Positions 42,983-51,252 of a DNA stretch of 64,000 bases are shown here, piece after piece. The notes beneath the pieces were generated by a model. That model ran no database searches. It saw only the letters and a list, made by a program, of their open reading frames with translations, and had not been told where the DNA came from. Where the stretch lies: assembly GCF_003385185.1 (NCBI RefSeq), contig NZ_PQHZ01000035.1, positions 1 through 64,000 of the forward strand, read 5' to 3'. Made by a program: the position numbers and the translations under genes. How positions within the stretch are numbered: the first letter of the stretch is position 1; each line of letters opens with the position of its first letter. Origin of the DNA: Amycolatopsis palatopharyngis. GTDB lineage: Bacteria; Actinomycetota; Actinomycetes; Mycobacteriales; Pseudonocardiaceae.

Positions 42983-44305
42983 TCAGAAGTAGGTGCGGAC
43001 GAAGTCGACGACCGTCTCTCCGTCGCGGTCCACGACCGGCAGCAGGGGCCATTTGTCGAAGACCGTGCAGGGATGGGAAAGGCCCAGCCCGATCCAGTCG
43101 CCGACTTCCACGGGCGATTCATCCGGTAGCCGGAGGAAGGCGTGCTGGTCGTTGAGCGCGGTGACCTCATGCCCGTCGAGCCGGGCGGGAAGACGGCCCG
43201 GTGCGCGGTGCCACTGCGGTTCGGGCAGTCCCTGATCGAAGGACGCGTCCCGCCTGCCGAGGGTGAGCAGCGCGAGGTGCGGCTCGGGTTTGGAGGTCAC
43301 CTGTGCCCACGCGCGCAACGCCGACCGCAACGATTCCCCTGCTGAGCGGGGCGACGTGCCGAGCGGGGAGATTCCGCGGTAGAAGCCGTCGTCGTGAGTG
43401 AGGTAGGCACCGCTGCGCAGAATGGGCAGCACGTCCAGGTCCTCGGGCCATCCGGTCGTGATGCCCTCGGCGACCCGGTCGAAGAAGGCGCTGCCGCCCG
43501 CCGTGACGACGGTCGGGCGCGACCGGTCCAGCAGGTCCTGTTCGGACAGTGCGAGAACCAGTGAGCGGAGATCGTCAAGATAGGAGTCGATACGGGCGAG
43601 GGATTCGGGGGTGGCGTCGTGGGCGAGCACACCCTCATAACCGCCGGCGCCGGTAAGCCGTAGTGCGGGGCTGTCGCGTACGGCGGCTGCCACGGCGAGC
43701 GCGCTGTCGCGATCACGGACACCGGTTCTTCCACCGGCCGCCCCCAGTTCCAGTAGCACGTCGACCGGCCTGCTCGCCCCGGCAGCGGACAGCGCCTCGG
43801 TCATCAGTGTGACTCCGCGAACCGAGTCCACCCAGCAGGCGAAGGTGAACTCCGGATCCCCGTCCAGCTCGCCGGCCAGCCAGCGCAGTGCCGACGCGTC
43901 GATCAGCTGGTTCGCGAGCAGGATCCGCGACACCCCGAACGCGCGGTAGACGCGGAGCTGACCGGCGTTGGCGGCGGTGATGCCCCACGCGCCATGTTCG
44001 AGTTGGCGTTCGAACAGCTGCGGGGCCATCGTGGTCTTCCCGTGCGGCGCCAGGGCGACCCCGTGCCTGGCGCACCACGCCGCCATCGTGGCGAGATTGT
44101 GCTCGAGTGCCGCTGATTCTAGGACCACGAACGGGCCGAGGAAGCCGTCGTCGAAAAGTCGGGGCCGGATGGCGGTCGCCTCTTCGATCGTTCTGCCGCA
44201 CAGTTCGGTGGGCACCGACTTGAACCGCCAGTCGAGCGTCTCGGTCCGAATGCGTGCGACAGCTGTGGAGTCGAGGCTGCCTGCCTTCGGTGGATGGTTG
44301 CTCAT
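42983..44305 (-). CDS. D-amino acid deaminase (DSD1/D-threonine-aldolase-like, PLP)
   Basis: 440 residues. Fold-III PLP enzyme with an alanine-racemase-like barrel: the cofactor lysine is in VALAPHGKTTMAPQLFERQL, and downstream ITAANAGQLRVYRAFGV, EFTFACWVDSVRG and VLLELGAAGGRTGVR. The C-terminal DSD1 domain has zinc-type residues near LGLSHPCTVFDKWPLLPVVD (His, Cys). It converts D-serine-like amino acids to keto acid and ammonia. Divergent from a sugar kinase gene across a palindromic operator. First gene of a two-gene operon with the D-aminoacylase. Confidence 0.87.
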   Translation of the reverse strand: MSNHPPKAGSLDSTAVARIRTETLDWRFKSVPTELCGRTIEEATAIRPRLFDDGFLGPFVVLESAALEHNLATMAAWCARHGVALAPHGKTTMAPQLFERQLEHGAWGITAANAGQLRVYRAFGVSRILLANQLIDASALRWLAGELDGDPEFTFACWVDSVRGVTLMTEALSAAGASRPVDVLLELGAAGGRTGVRDRDSALAVAAAVRDSPALRLTGAGGYEGVLAHDATPESLARIDSYLDDLRSLVLALSEQDLLDRSRPTVVTAGGSAFFDRVAEGITTGWPEDLDVLPILRSGAYLTHDDGFYRGISPLGTSPRSAGESLRSALRAWAQVTSKPEPHLALLTLGRRDASFDQGLPEPQWHRAPGRLPARLDGHEVTALNDQHAFLRLPDESPVEVGDWIGLGLSHPCTVFDKWPLLPVVDRDGETVVDFVRTYF

Positions 44306-44336
44306 CGGAGTTCCTCGGAATCCTGAAGGGCGTCAC

Positions 44337-44374
44337 GTTGCATGGGATGCAACGGCTGTTGCGTGCAATGCATC
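44337..44374. promoter_or_regulatory. Palindromic operators in the divergent deaminase-kinase promoter
   Basis: GTTGCATGGGATGCAAC (44337-44353) is a perfect palindrome (7-3-7), followed by TTGCGTGCAA and TGCATC up to 44374. Repeated TTGC...GCAA half sites are typical of IclR-family operators, and an IclR gene lies in the cluster. The deaminase starts 32 bases to the left and the kinase about 70 bases to the right. Confidence 0.65.
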
Positions 44375-44445
44375 ACAAAGGTGTAGCATCGCCGATGCGG
44401 CTGGTCAACGCTGCCGAACACCGATGACGAATCTGGAGGGTGTCA

Positions 44446-45483
44446 GTGGCTGGCGGTGCTCCTGCTCCCGAGGTGCTGTGCCTTGGGGAGTCCATGGCGG
44501 TGTTCGTGCCGTTGGAATCGGGTCCCGCGCACACCGTGCGGACCTGGAACCGGACCATCGGTGGCGCGGAGTCCAATGTGGCCTGTCATCTTGCCGCGCT
44601 CGGTACATCCAGTGCCTGGGTGAGCGCCGTCGGGGCCGATCCGTTCGGCCGTGCGCTGGTCGAGGAGATCGCCGCCTCTGGCGTCGACGTCACAGCGACC
44701 TATGTGGACCCCGAAAGGCCTACCGGCGTGTACTTCAAAGAGCCGGGCGCGCGCGGTGGCCCTGTGCGGTACTACCGGGCGGGATCGGCGGCGTCAGGCA
44801 TGGGGCCCGGCCTGCTGGCCGAACTGGATCTGGGAGGTGTACGGCTGATTCACCTCAGCGGCATCACGCCCGCGCTCTCGCCGAGCTGCGCCGAGCTGGT
44901 GCGGGCGGTGCTGACCGCTCCCCGTGAGGGCAGATTGGTTTCCTTCGACGTCAACTGGCGTCCCGCGTTGTGGCCCGGCGGGGACGGTGCCCTGCTCGCC
45001 GAGCCCGCGAACCTCGCCGACATCGTGCTGGTTGGTGACGACGAGGCCGAGGTGGTGTGGGGAACGGGTGACGCACATGCGTTGCGGGCCCTGGTCCCGC
45101 AGCCGGCCACGCTGGTGGTCAAACACGGCGAACGCGGGGCGACGCTGCTCGAACGGGACCGGGACGCGGTGTTCGAGCCCGCGCTACGAGTGCGGGTCGT
45201 GGAGCCGGTGGGGGCGGGAGACGCCTTCGCGGCGGGGTTTCTCGCGGCGACCCTGCGTGGAACCGCGCCACGACTGCGGCTGCGGCAGGGGCACCTGCAG
45301 GCGGCGTCGACACTGCTGACCCAGGATGATGTGGGCCTGCCATTGCCGCCCGGCGTTGTCGGCGAGCTGCTGGAGGCCGACGAGAGCGTATGGGCGGCGG
45401 CCGAACTGACCGCCCGTGCCGTCCAGCGGAGGAACCGCCTTGGCGAAAGCGCCATGCGGAGCGTGGCCAGGGAGGACGCATGA
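44446..45483 (+). CDS. PfkB-family sugar kinase (2-keto-3-deoxygluconate kinase-like)
   Basis: 345 residues. Ribokinase/PfkB fold: EVLCLGESMAVFVPLE at the N-terminus, GGAESNVACHLAALG (substrate lid), DPFGRALVEEIAASGVD, LVSFDVNWRPALW, and the catalytic DTGAGD-type motif as EPVGAGDAFAAGFLA. Phosphorylates a keto sugar such as KDG, making it ready for aldol cleavage. GTG 44446 has GGAGG six bases upstream; GTG 44440 is also in frame. It lies 73 bases before the IclR gene in the same direction. Confidence 0.88.
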   Translation: MAGGAPAPEVLCLGESMAVFVPLESGPAHTVRTWNRTIGGAESNVACHLAALGTSSAWVSAVGADPFGRALVEEIAASGVDVTATYVDPERPTGVYFKEPGARGGPVRYYRAGSAASGMGPGLLAELDLGGVRLIHLSGITPALSPSCAELVRAVLTAPREGRLVSFDVNWRPALWPGGDGALLAEPANLADIVLVGDDEAEVVWGTGDAHALRALVPQPATLVVKHGERGATLLERDRDAVFEPALRVRVVEPVGAGDAFAAGFLAATLRGTAPRLRLRQGHLQAASTLLTQDDVGLPLPPGVVGELLEADESVWAAAELTARAVQRRNRLGESAMRSVAREDA

Positions 45484-45556
45484 GGTACCGGCACCGTGAC
45501 CATGCCGGGTGTGGTTGTGAGCGATGTGGAGCCCGCCGGCGTTTGAGGCGGGTGGC

Positions 45557-46306
45557 ATGAGCCAGAGTCTGGATCGGGCGTTGAGTCTGCTGGGTGGTCT
45601 CGCGAGGGACGCGCGCACACTCGACGAGCTGGCCGAGGAGGTCGGCGTCCACAAGTCGACCGTGTTGCGGTTGCTGCGCACGCTGGAGGCGCACCATTTC
45701 GTCCATCGGGAGGGGCCGCGCCACTACCGGCTGGGCAGCGCGCTGTTCGATCTCGCCAACCAGGCACTCGAGCAGCGCGACGTACGACGCAGCGCCGAAC
45801 CCGCGCTGGCCGAACTCAACGAGCGCACCGGCCACACCGTGCACCTGGCCAGTTACGAGGACGGCGAGGTCGTCTACATCGACAAGTTCGAGGGCAGGCA
45901 CTCGGTCCGGATGTACTCCAGGGTCGGTAAGCGAGCCGCGCTGCACTGTACGGCGGTGGGCAAGGTGCTGGTCGCCGCGTTGCCCGAGCAGCGAAGGGGC
46001 GACGTCGCAGCCGGGATCGACTATCCACGGATGACGGCGAACACCATCGGCAGCGCGCAGGAGTACCTCACCGAACTCGCCGTCGTGGCCGAGCGGGGGT
46101 ACGCGGTGGACAACGCCGAGCACGAGGACTTCATCCACTGCGTCGCCGCGCCGATCCGAGGGCAGGGCGGAACAACGCTGGCGGCGGTCTCGCTGTCGGT
46201 CCCTCGGGTACTGCTCGACTACGAGGGCCTGATGGCACTGGTGCCCGAGCTTCTCGCCGCCGCCGAATCGGCCTCGCTCCTCAGTGGATGGAGCAAGGGG
46301 CAGTGA
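45557..46306 (+). CDS. IclR family transcriptional regulator
   Basis: 249 residues: an N-terminal winged HTH (SLDRALSLLGGLARDARTLD, then ELAEEVGVHKSTVLRLLRTL) and a GAF-like effector domain with YIDKFEGRHSVRM, ALHCTAVGKVLVAALP, GYAVDNAEHEDFIHCVAAPI and a final LSVPRVLLDYEG. It lies between the kinase and RidA genes and probably controls the divergent kinase/deaminase promoters through the palindromes at 44337-44374. A likely effector is a keto acid or keto sugar. ATG 45557. Confidence 0.92.
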   Translation: MSQSLDRALSLLGGLARDARTLDELAEEVGVHKSTVLRLLRTLEAHHFVHREGPRHYRLGSALFDLANQALEQRDVRRSAEPALAELNERTGHTVHLASYEDGEVVYIDKFEGRHSVRMYSRVGKRAALHCTAVGKVLVAALPEQRRGDVAAGIDYPRMTANTIGSAQEYLTELAVVAERGYAVDNAEHEDFIHCVAAPIRGQGGTTLAAVSLSVPRVLLDYEGLMALVPELLAAAESASLLSGWSKGQ

Positions 46307-46329
46307 GCAACGACAGGAAAGGGAACTTG

Positions 46330-46713
46330 ATGACGAAGGTCACGATCAGTACGGAGAACGCGCCCGCGCCGGTGGCCGCCTACGCACAGGCGGCACGCAA
46401 GGGCAACATTCTGCAGGTCGCCGGGCAGGTGAGCATCGATCCGAAGACAGGTGAGGTCGTGGGCACGACCGTGGCCGAGCAGGCGCGGCAGACGGTCCGC
46501 AACCTCGAGGCCGTGCTCGACGGGGCAGGCGCGAGCCTCGACGACGTCGTGATGATGCGCGTCTACCTGACCGACACCGCGCACTTCGCCGAGTTCAACG
46601 AGACCTACAACGCGCTCGTCCGCGAGCCGTTCGCGGCACGGACCACCGTGTACGTGGGCCTGCCCGCCGGGCTGCTGGTCGAGATCGACGCCCTCGCCGT
46701 GCTGGATTCCTGA
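46330..46713 (+). CDS. RidA family 2-iminobutanoate/2-iminopropanoate deaminase
   Basis: 127 residues. YjgF/YER057c/UK114 fold with ILQVAGQVSIDPKTGEVVG, QARQTVRNLEAVLDGAGA, MMRVYLTDTAHFAEFNETYN and FAARTTVYVGLPAGLLVEIDALAV; the Arg of PFAARTT binds the iminoacid carboxylate. It removes reactive enamine/imine intermediates made by PLP dehydratases, a fitting partner of the D-amino-acid deaminase nearby. ATG 46330 is preferred over earlier starts because AAAGGGAA lies before it. 23 bases after the IclR gene. Confidence 0.92.
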   Translation: MTKVTISTENAPAPVAAYAQAARKGNILQVAGQVSIDPKTGEVVGTTVAEQARQTVRNLEAVLDGAGASLDDVVMMRVYLTDTAHFAEFNETYNALVREPFAARTTVYVGLPAGLLVEIDALAVLDS

Positions 46714-46802
46714 GCGCGTTTGGGCACTGAGCCCGTTGACGGGCTCGCGCCGCCGTGTCAACGTCGGTTGATTCCTCAACGGATGCAAGGTGGAGGCGGG
46801 AC

Positions 46803-48077
46803 TTGACGGAGTACCTGAACGAGACGGTCTTCACCTGGGGCGGCGTGCCGCTGAAGTTCGGCGCGGGAGCCGTCGACGAGATCGGCCACGATCTGGCTCA
46901 GCAGGGTGCGGCGCGAGTGTTGATCGTGACCGACCCCGGCCTCGTGGCCACCGGCATCCCGCAGCGGATCGCGGACGCGGCCAAGGTGGCCGGACTGACG
47001 GTCGAGATCTACGACGGGGTGCATGTCGAGCCGACCGACACCAGCCTGGCCGCGGCCGTGGAGTTCGCCCGCGGCTCGCAGTGGGACGGATTCATCGCGG
47101 TCGGCGGCGGTTCCGCGATCGACACCGCCAAGGCCGTCAACCTGCTCACCACCTATCCCGGTGAACTGAACGACTATCTGAACAAGCCGATCGGCGAGGG
47201 CAAGGCGCCGCCCGGTCCGCTCAAGCCGCTGGTCGCGGTGCCGACCACCGCGGGAACCGGGGCGGAGAGCACCCCGGTGTGTGTTCTCGACCTGCTGGAC
47301 CTGAAGGTCAAGACCGGGATCAGTCACCCAAGGCTGCGGCCGACTCTCGCGGTGGTCGACCCGCTGCTCACGCTGACCCTCCCCGCCGCGGTGACCGCCG
47401 CGAGCGGGATGGACGTCCTCTGTCACGCCCTCGAGTCGTACACGGCAAAGCCGTACCACGCGTTCGCTCGGCACACCCCGGAGACGAGGGTGGCCTACTG
47501 CGGGTCGAACCCGATCTCCGACGTGTGGGCCGAGCAGTCGATGCGCCTGCTCGGGCGATCGTTTCGCGCGGCCGTGCTGACCGGAGGAAACCTGGAGGCG
47601 CGGACCGAGATGATGCTCGCCGCGACCTTCGCGGGTATGGGCTTCGGCAACGCTGGCGTGCACATTCCGCATGCCTGTGGCTACCCGATCGCCGGGATGG
47701 TCCGGGACTACGAACCGGAGGGCTACCCGCCAGGGCCTCTGGTGCCGCACGGCCAGTCGGTGTCGCTGACCGCACCCGCCGCCTTCCGCTTCACCTTTCC
47801 CACGGATCCCGCGCGGCACCTGCGGGCAGCGGAGCTGCTCGCGCCGGACGCACCCCGCCAGGACGATCCTCGTGATCAGTTGCCCGCGGTGCTGGCGTCG
47901 TTGATGCGTGACATCGGCATCCCCAGCGGGCTGGCGGAGGTCGGCTACGACAAGGCCGACGTCGACGGCCTCGTGGCCGGCGCGATGAAGCAGCAGCGGC
48001 TGCTCGGCGTCTGCCCGCGTCCGGTCACCGACCAGGACCTGTCGTCCATCTTCCGCACGTCAATGACCAACTGGTGA
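46803..48077 (+). CDS. Hydroxyacid-oxoacid transhydrogenase (iron-containing alcohol dehydrogenase family)
   Basis: 424 residues. Fe-ADH family with NETVFTWGGVPLKFGAGA at the start, NAD-binding FIAVGGGSAIDTAKAVNLL, VAVPTTAGTGAESTPV, and metal ligands in SGMDVLCHALESYTAKP, then NAGVHIPHACGYPIAGM, VPHGQSVSLTAPAAF. The bifurcated sequence is that of HOT, which oxidises 4-hydroxybutyrate-like acids while reducing 2-oxoglutarate. TTG 46803 has GGAGGCGG six bases upstream; GTG 46755 in the same frame is the alternative. It fits the neighbouring keto-acid metabolism, but the true hydroxyacid is unknown. Confidence 0.86.
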   Translation: MTEYLNETVFTWGGVPLKFGAGAVDEIGHDLAQQGAARVLIVTDPGLVATGIPQRIADAAKVAGLTVEIYDGVHVEPTDTSLAAAVEFARGSQWDGFIAVGGGSAIDTAKAVNLLTTYPGELNDYLNKPIGEGKAPPGPLKPLVAVPTTAGTGAESTPVCVLDLLDLKVKTGISHPRLRPTLAVVDPLLTLTLPAAVTAASGMDVLCHALESYTAKPYHAFARHTPETRVAYCGSNPISDVWAEQSMRLLGRSFRAAVLTGGNLEARTEMMLAATFAGMGFGNAGVHIPHACGYPIAGMVRDYEPEGYPPGPLVPHGQSVSLTAPAAFRFTFPTDPARHLRAAELLAPDAPRQDDPRDQLPAVLASLMRDIGIPSGLAEVGYDKADVDGLVAGAMKQQRLLGVCPRPVTDQDLSSIFRTSMTNW

Positions 48078-48084
48078 CCCAAAC

Positions 48085-48299
48085 CGCACTTTCCCGGAAA
48101 AGCGCGGAAGGGTCAGGCCCCTGACCAGGCAGTTGGGTGCCCCGGCCTCGCACTTTCCCGGGAAAGCGCGCATGGGTCAGGCCCTTGACCTGGGTGTTGG
48201 GTGTTGCGGTCTCGCGCTTTCCCGGGAAAGTGCGGTGGGGGTAGGGCCGCTGACCAGGGTGTTGGGTGTTCTGGTTTCGCGCTTTCCCGGGAAAGTGCG
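48085..48299. repeat. Four tandem ~64-bp units, each with a 22-bp palindrome
   Basis: Palindromes of the form GCACTTTCCCGGGAAAGTGC (with one flanking C/G on each side) lie at 48085-48106, 48149-48170, 48213-48234 and 48278-48299. Linkers contain GGTCAGGCCCNTGACC-like strings. Each could form a hairpin. They lie between the transhydrogenase gene and the convergent DUF1844 gene. The first copy has a mismatch in its centre (CCCGGAAAA). Confidence 0.85.
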
Positions 48300-48315
48300 A
48301 GCGTTGGTGGCAGGG

Positions 48316-48726
48316 TCAGACGGGGCCGGTGTACTTCTCGCCGGGGCCCTGACCAGGGGCGTCAGGTACGGCGGAGGCTTCCCGGAACGCCTGCTGCAGG
48401 GACTTGAGTCCGTCGCGCAGGGGGGCGGCGTGCATGCCGAGGTACTGGACGGAGGATGTGACCAGCCCGGCGAGCGCGGTGATCAGGCGCCGTGCCTCGT
48501 CCAGGTCGCGGTGCGGACTGTTGTCGGGGTCGTCGTCGGACAGCCCGAGCCGCTCGGCGGCGGCCGACATCAGCATCACGGCAGCCCTGCTGATCACCTC
48601 GACGCTGGGAATGTCCTCGAGGCCCCTGTCGTCCGGCGAACGCCCGGCTTGCGCCGCCCCCGCATCAGGCGACTCATGGACGTGCGGACGGGAATAAATG
48701 TCCTCATTGTCAGCGCTGTTTACCAC
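48316..48726 (-). CDS. DUF1844 domain protein
   Basis: 136 residues. DUF1844 core: EDIPSVEVISRAAVMLMSAA, then AERLGLSDDDP and DEARRLITALAGLVTSSVQYLG, then LRDGLKSLQQAFREAS. No known activity. Proteins of this family are encoded just upstream of and divergent from infC in most actinobacteria, and the same arrangement is seen here. GTG 48726 follows GAAGGG-like sequence; the frame is open upstream into the leader without coding character. Confidence 0.85.
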   Translation of the reverse strand: MVNSADNEDIYSRPHVHESPDAGAAQAGRSPDDRGLEDIPSVEVISRAAVMLMSAAAERLGLSDDDPDNSPHRDLDEARRLITALAGLVTSSVQYLGMHAAPLRDGLKSLQQAFREASAVPDAPGQGPGEKYTGPV

Positions 48727-48752
48727 GTCTGGTACCCTTCCACGTGCGACCA

Positions 48753-48900
48753 GCCCCCGAGCGATCGGGGGCCGCAAGTGGAGCCCCGCTCCCACCCGCG
48801 TCGCCGCTGTTCTCCAGGCGGCCGGGTCCGGTCACGCGAAGAGTGATCGCCGGATTTCCGGTGGTGGCCTTCGCGTCTCGCCCGATCTTTTGATCGGGCG
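48753..48900 (+). promoter_or_regulatory. infC leader region with two strong hairpins
   Basis: Within the 278-bp divergent region the 5' leader of infC holds GCCCCCGA-GCGA-TCGGGGGC (48753-48772) and CGCCCGATC-TTTT-GATCGGGCG (48879-48900), both perfect. Such structures are candidates for attenuation or ribosomal-protein feedback. The actual promoter could not be pinned. Confidence 0.5.
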
Positions 48901-49004
48901 TCGATCGGAATGCGGGCCCCGCGCACCATACGGTGACGGGGCCTGAGGTATGTGGGCACCAGGTCGAGAACGATAGTAACTATTCTTCGGACCAAGGAGG
49001 CCCC

Positions 49005-49565
49005 ATCAGCTCCGAGACACGCATCAACGACCGCATCCGGGTGCCGGAGGTCCGGCTTGTCGGACCCAATGGTGAACAGGTCGGCATCGTCCGGATCGAG
49101 GATGCGCTGCGGCTCGCTCAGGAGTCGGATCTCGACCTCGTCGAGGTCGCTCCGCAGGCGCGACCGCCGGTGTGCAAGCTCATGGACTTCGGCAAGTTCA
49201 AGTACGAGAGCGCGCAGAAGGCCCGCGAGTCACGCCGTAACCAGCAGCTGACGGTCATCAAAGAGCAGAAGCTGCGGCCCAAGATCGACCAGCACGACTA
49301 CGAGACGAAGAAGGGCCACGTGTCCCGCTTCCTCGCGGCCGGCAACAAGGTCAAGGTGACCATCATGTTCCGTGGCCGGGAGCAGTCCAGGCCGGAGCTC
49401 GGTTTCCGCCTGCTGCAGAAGCTCGCCGACGACGTCGAAGAGCTGGGCTTTGTGGAGTCCAACCCGAAGCAGGACGGCCGGAACATGATCATGGTCTTGG
49501 CGCCGTACAAGAACGTGAAGGCCAAGCCGAAGGCGGCGCGGGAATCCGAGACAGCGGAATCCTGA
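49005..49565 (+). CDS. infC: Translation initiation factor IF-3
   Basis: 186 residues. IF3-N: INDRIRVPEVRLVGPNGEQV, DLDLVEVAPQARPPVCKLMD; IF3-C: KIDQHDYETKKGHVSRFLAAG, VTIMFRGREQSRPELG and NPKQDGRNMIMVLAP. It keeps 30S subunits free and checks start-codon pairing. The start is the rare codon ATC at 49005, four bases after GGAGG; no ATG/GTG/TTG is available at the family N-terminus. This matches the known practice of non-canonical infC starts, which let IF3 repress its own translation. First gene of the infC-rpmI-rplT operon. Confidence 0.95.
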   Translation: MSSETRINDRIRVPEVRLVGPNGEQVGIVRIEDALRLAQESDLDLVEVAPQARPPVCKLMDFGKFKYESAQKARESRRNQQLTVIKEQKLRPKIDQHDYETKKGHVSRFLAAGNKVKVTIMFRGREQSRPELGFRLLQKLADDVEELGFVESNPKQDGRNMIMVLAPYKNVKAKPKAARESETAES

Positions 49566-49591
49566 CCGGCCGAGGCGGGCCAGCACAGTCA

Positions 49592-49618
49592 GCAGCACAC
49601 CGGATTCCGGTGTGCTGC
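49592..49618 (+). terminator. Strong hairpin between infC and rpmI (attenuator or partial terminator)
   Basis: GCAGCACACCGGA and TCCGGTGTGCTGC form a perfect 13-bp stem with a one-base loop (in practice a 12-bp stem with three unpaired). It lies 26 bases before the rpmI ATG. There is no U-run. It may modulate downstream expression in the L35-L20 operon. Confidence 0.55.
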
Positions 49619-49644
49619 CGCATGAGAAACGCAGAGGACTACTA

Positions 49645-49839
49645 ATGCCCAAGATGAAGACCCACAGCGGGACCGCCAAGCGCGTCCGGATCACCGGTAG
49701 TGGCAAGCTCCGCCGTCAGAAGGCCGGTCGTCGCCACCTGATGGAGAAGAAGTCCAGCAAGCTCGCCCGCCGGCTGGAGGGCACCACCGAGGTCGCCGCT
49801 CAGGACGTGCCTCGGTTGAAGCGCCTTCTCGGCCGCTGA
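49645..49839 (+). CDS. rpmI: 50S ribosomal protein bL35
   Basis: 64 residues, matching bL35: KMKTHSGTAKRVRITGSGKLR, RRHLMEKKSSKLARRLEG and VPRLKRLLGR at the end. Highly basic. ATG 49645 is fixed by conservation (MPKMKTHSG); AGAGGA lies 10 bases upstream. Lies between infC and rplT in the classic order; the 69-bp gap to rplT holds the hairpin GGGGCGC-TCGATC-GCGCCCC. Confidence 0.98.
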   Translation: MPKMKTHSGTAKRVRITGSGKLRRQKAGRRHLMEKKSSKLARRLEGTTEVAAQDVPRLKRLLGR

Positions 49840-49908
49840 CCACTCCAGGACTTGCTCTAAACCAACCCGGGGCGCTCGATCGCGCCCCCTGATCGACAGG
49901 ATGGACCC

Positions 49909-50280
49909 GTGGCACGCGTCAAGCGGGCGGTGAACGCCCAGAAGAAGCGTCGCGCAACTCTCGAACTGGCCAGCGGATACCGCGGTCAGCGTTCGCGGTT
50001 GTACCGCAAGGCCAAGGAGCAGACGCTCCACTCACTCAACTACGCCTACCGGGACCGTCGTGCCCGCAAGGGTGACTTCCGCCAGCTGTGGATCACCCGC
50101 ATCAACGCGGCGGCCCGGCAGAACGGCGTGACCTACAACCGGTTCATTCAGGGCCTGCGCGCCGCTGGTGTCGAGGTCGACCGCAAGATCCTCGCGGACC
50201 TCGCGGTGAACGACGCCGCCGCCTTCACGGCGTTGGCCGAGCTCGCCAAGCAGCACGTGCCCGCGCAGAAGACAGCCTGA
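49909..50280 (+). CDS. rplT: 50S ribosomal protein bL20
   Basis: 123 residues. ARVKRAVNAQKKRRATLELA, YRGQRSRLYRKAKEQ, YAYRDRRARKGDFRQLWITRI, NAAARQNGVTYNRFIQGLRA: diagnostic bL20 sequence. It binds 23S rRNA early in 50S assembly and in many bacteria represses this operon by binding its own mRNA. GTG 49909 has GACAGGA upstream. Immediately followed by the SpoU-type methyltransferase gene. Confidence 0.98.
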   Translation: MARVKRAVNAQKKRRATLELASGYRGQRSRLYRKAKEQTLHSLNYAYRDRRARKGDFRQLWITRINAAARQNGVTYNRFIQGLRAAGVEVDRKILADLAVNDAAAFTALAELAKQHVPAQKTA

Positions 50281-50306
50281 ACTTCGCGGTGAACCAGCAG
50301 CCCGGG

Positions 50307-51101
50307 GTGTTCTCACACAAGACGCCCCGGGTTGTTGCTGCCCGGAAACTCACCACCCGGTCCGGCCGTGAGGCGGCGGAACGCTTTCTCGCCGAGGGGG
50401 CGCAGGCGGTCCGTGAGGCGCTGAGTCACGGCATCGTGCACGAGGTGTTCGTGACGGAGGCCGCCGCGGAGCGCAACGCCGAGGTGCTGGCGCTGGCTGA
50501 CGGCCGCGTGCGGGTGTCGATGATCGACCGGCGGGCCGCTGAGCTGCTGTCGGAGACGGTGACCCCGCAGGGGCTCGTCGCCGTCTGCGACACCGTGGAC
50601 GTCCCGCTGGAACAGGCGCTGGCGGGAACCCCCGCGCTGGTGGCCGTGCTCGTCGGTGTGGCCGATCCAGGTAACGCGGGCACCGTGATCCGAGTGGCCG
50701 ACGCCGCCGGTGCGGACGCCGTCGTCCTTGCGGGAGACGCAGTGGACGTGCACAACGGCAAGTGCGTACGCGCCTCCACCGGCAGTGTGTTCCACCTTCC
50801 GGTGGCCCGCAGCCGGGACGTGAGTGCGGTGCTGGCGGCCTGTGGTCGTGCCGGGCTGCGAACGGTGGCCGCCGACGGCAGTGCGGACGTCAGCCTGGAA
50901 GCAGCCGAAGGGCTCACCGAACCGACCGCGTGGCTGCTGGGCAACGAGGCGCACGGGCTGCCCTCGGAGGTGCTCGATTCGGCAGACCGGACGCTGCGAG
51001 TGCCGTTGTACGGCCGCGCGGAAAGTCTCAACCTCGCCACGGCGGCCGCTGTGTGTCTCTACGCCAGCGCGATGGCCCGCCGCTGTCCCACCACCGGGTG
51101 A
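50307..51101 (+). CDS. TrmH/SpoU family RNA 2'-O-methyltransferase
   Basis: 264 residues. An N-terminal substrate-binding part (FLAEGAQAVREALSHGIVHEVFVTEAA) precedes a SpoU SAM-binding trefoil knot with VLVGVADPGNAGTVIRVADAAG (motif 1), AVDVHNGKCVRASTGSVF (motif 2) and LPSEVLDSADRTLRVPLYGRAESLNLATAAA (motif 3). It methylates a ribose on rRNA (or tRNA); gene order after rplT is standard in actinobacteria. GTG 50307 is chosen by family N-terminus (MFSHKTPRVVAARK); GTG 50289 is an alternative. A strong hairpin overlaps the start region (50301-50338). Confidence 0.87.
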   Translation: MFSHKTPRVVAARKLTTRSGREAAERFLAEGAQAVREALSHGIVHEVFVTEAAAERNAEVLALADGRVRVSMIDRRAAELLSETVTPQGLVAVCDTVDVPLEQALAGTPALVAVLVGVADPGNAGTVIRVADAAGADAVVLAGDAVDVHNGKCVRASTGSVFHLPVARSRDVSAVLAACGRAGLRTVAADGSADVSLEAAEGLTEPTAWLLGNEAHGLPSEVLDSADRTLRVPLYGRAESLNLATAAAVCLYASAMARRCPTTG

Positions 51102-51252
51102 GCGGGGGCCGGGAGCGCTCAGGCAGCCGAGGGCTCCGGCCGTGTCCCGATCCCGATCACTTAGAATCGCAGGGTAATCGCTCCGTGCGTGCACACCTGT
51201 CTGTCCCGCAGCCGTGCACGCGAGCCCCTGTCACAGCGGACGCCGAGGAGTT

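Noticed and set aside
48085..48299. Regularly spaced repeats as a CRISPR array
   Set aside because: The 22-bp palindromic repeats have 42-43-bp linkers that are similar to each other rather than unique spacers, and no cas genes are near.
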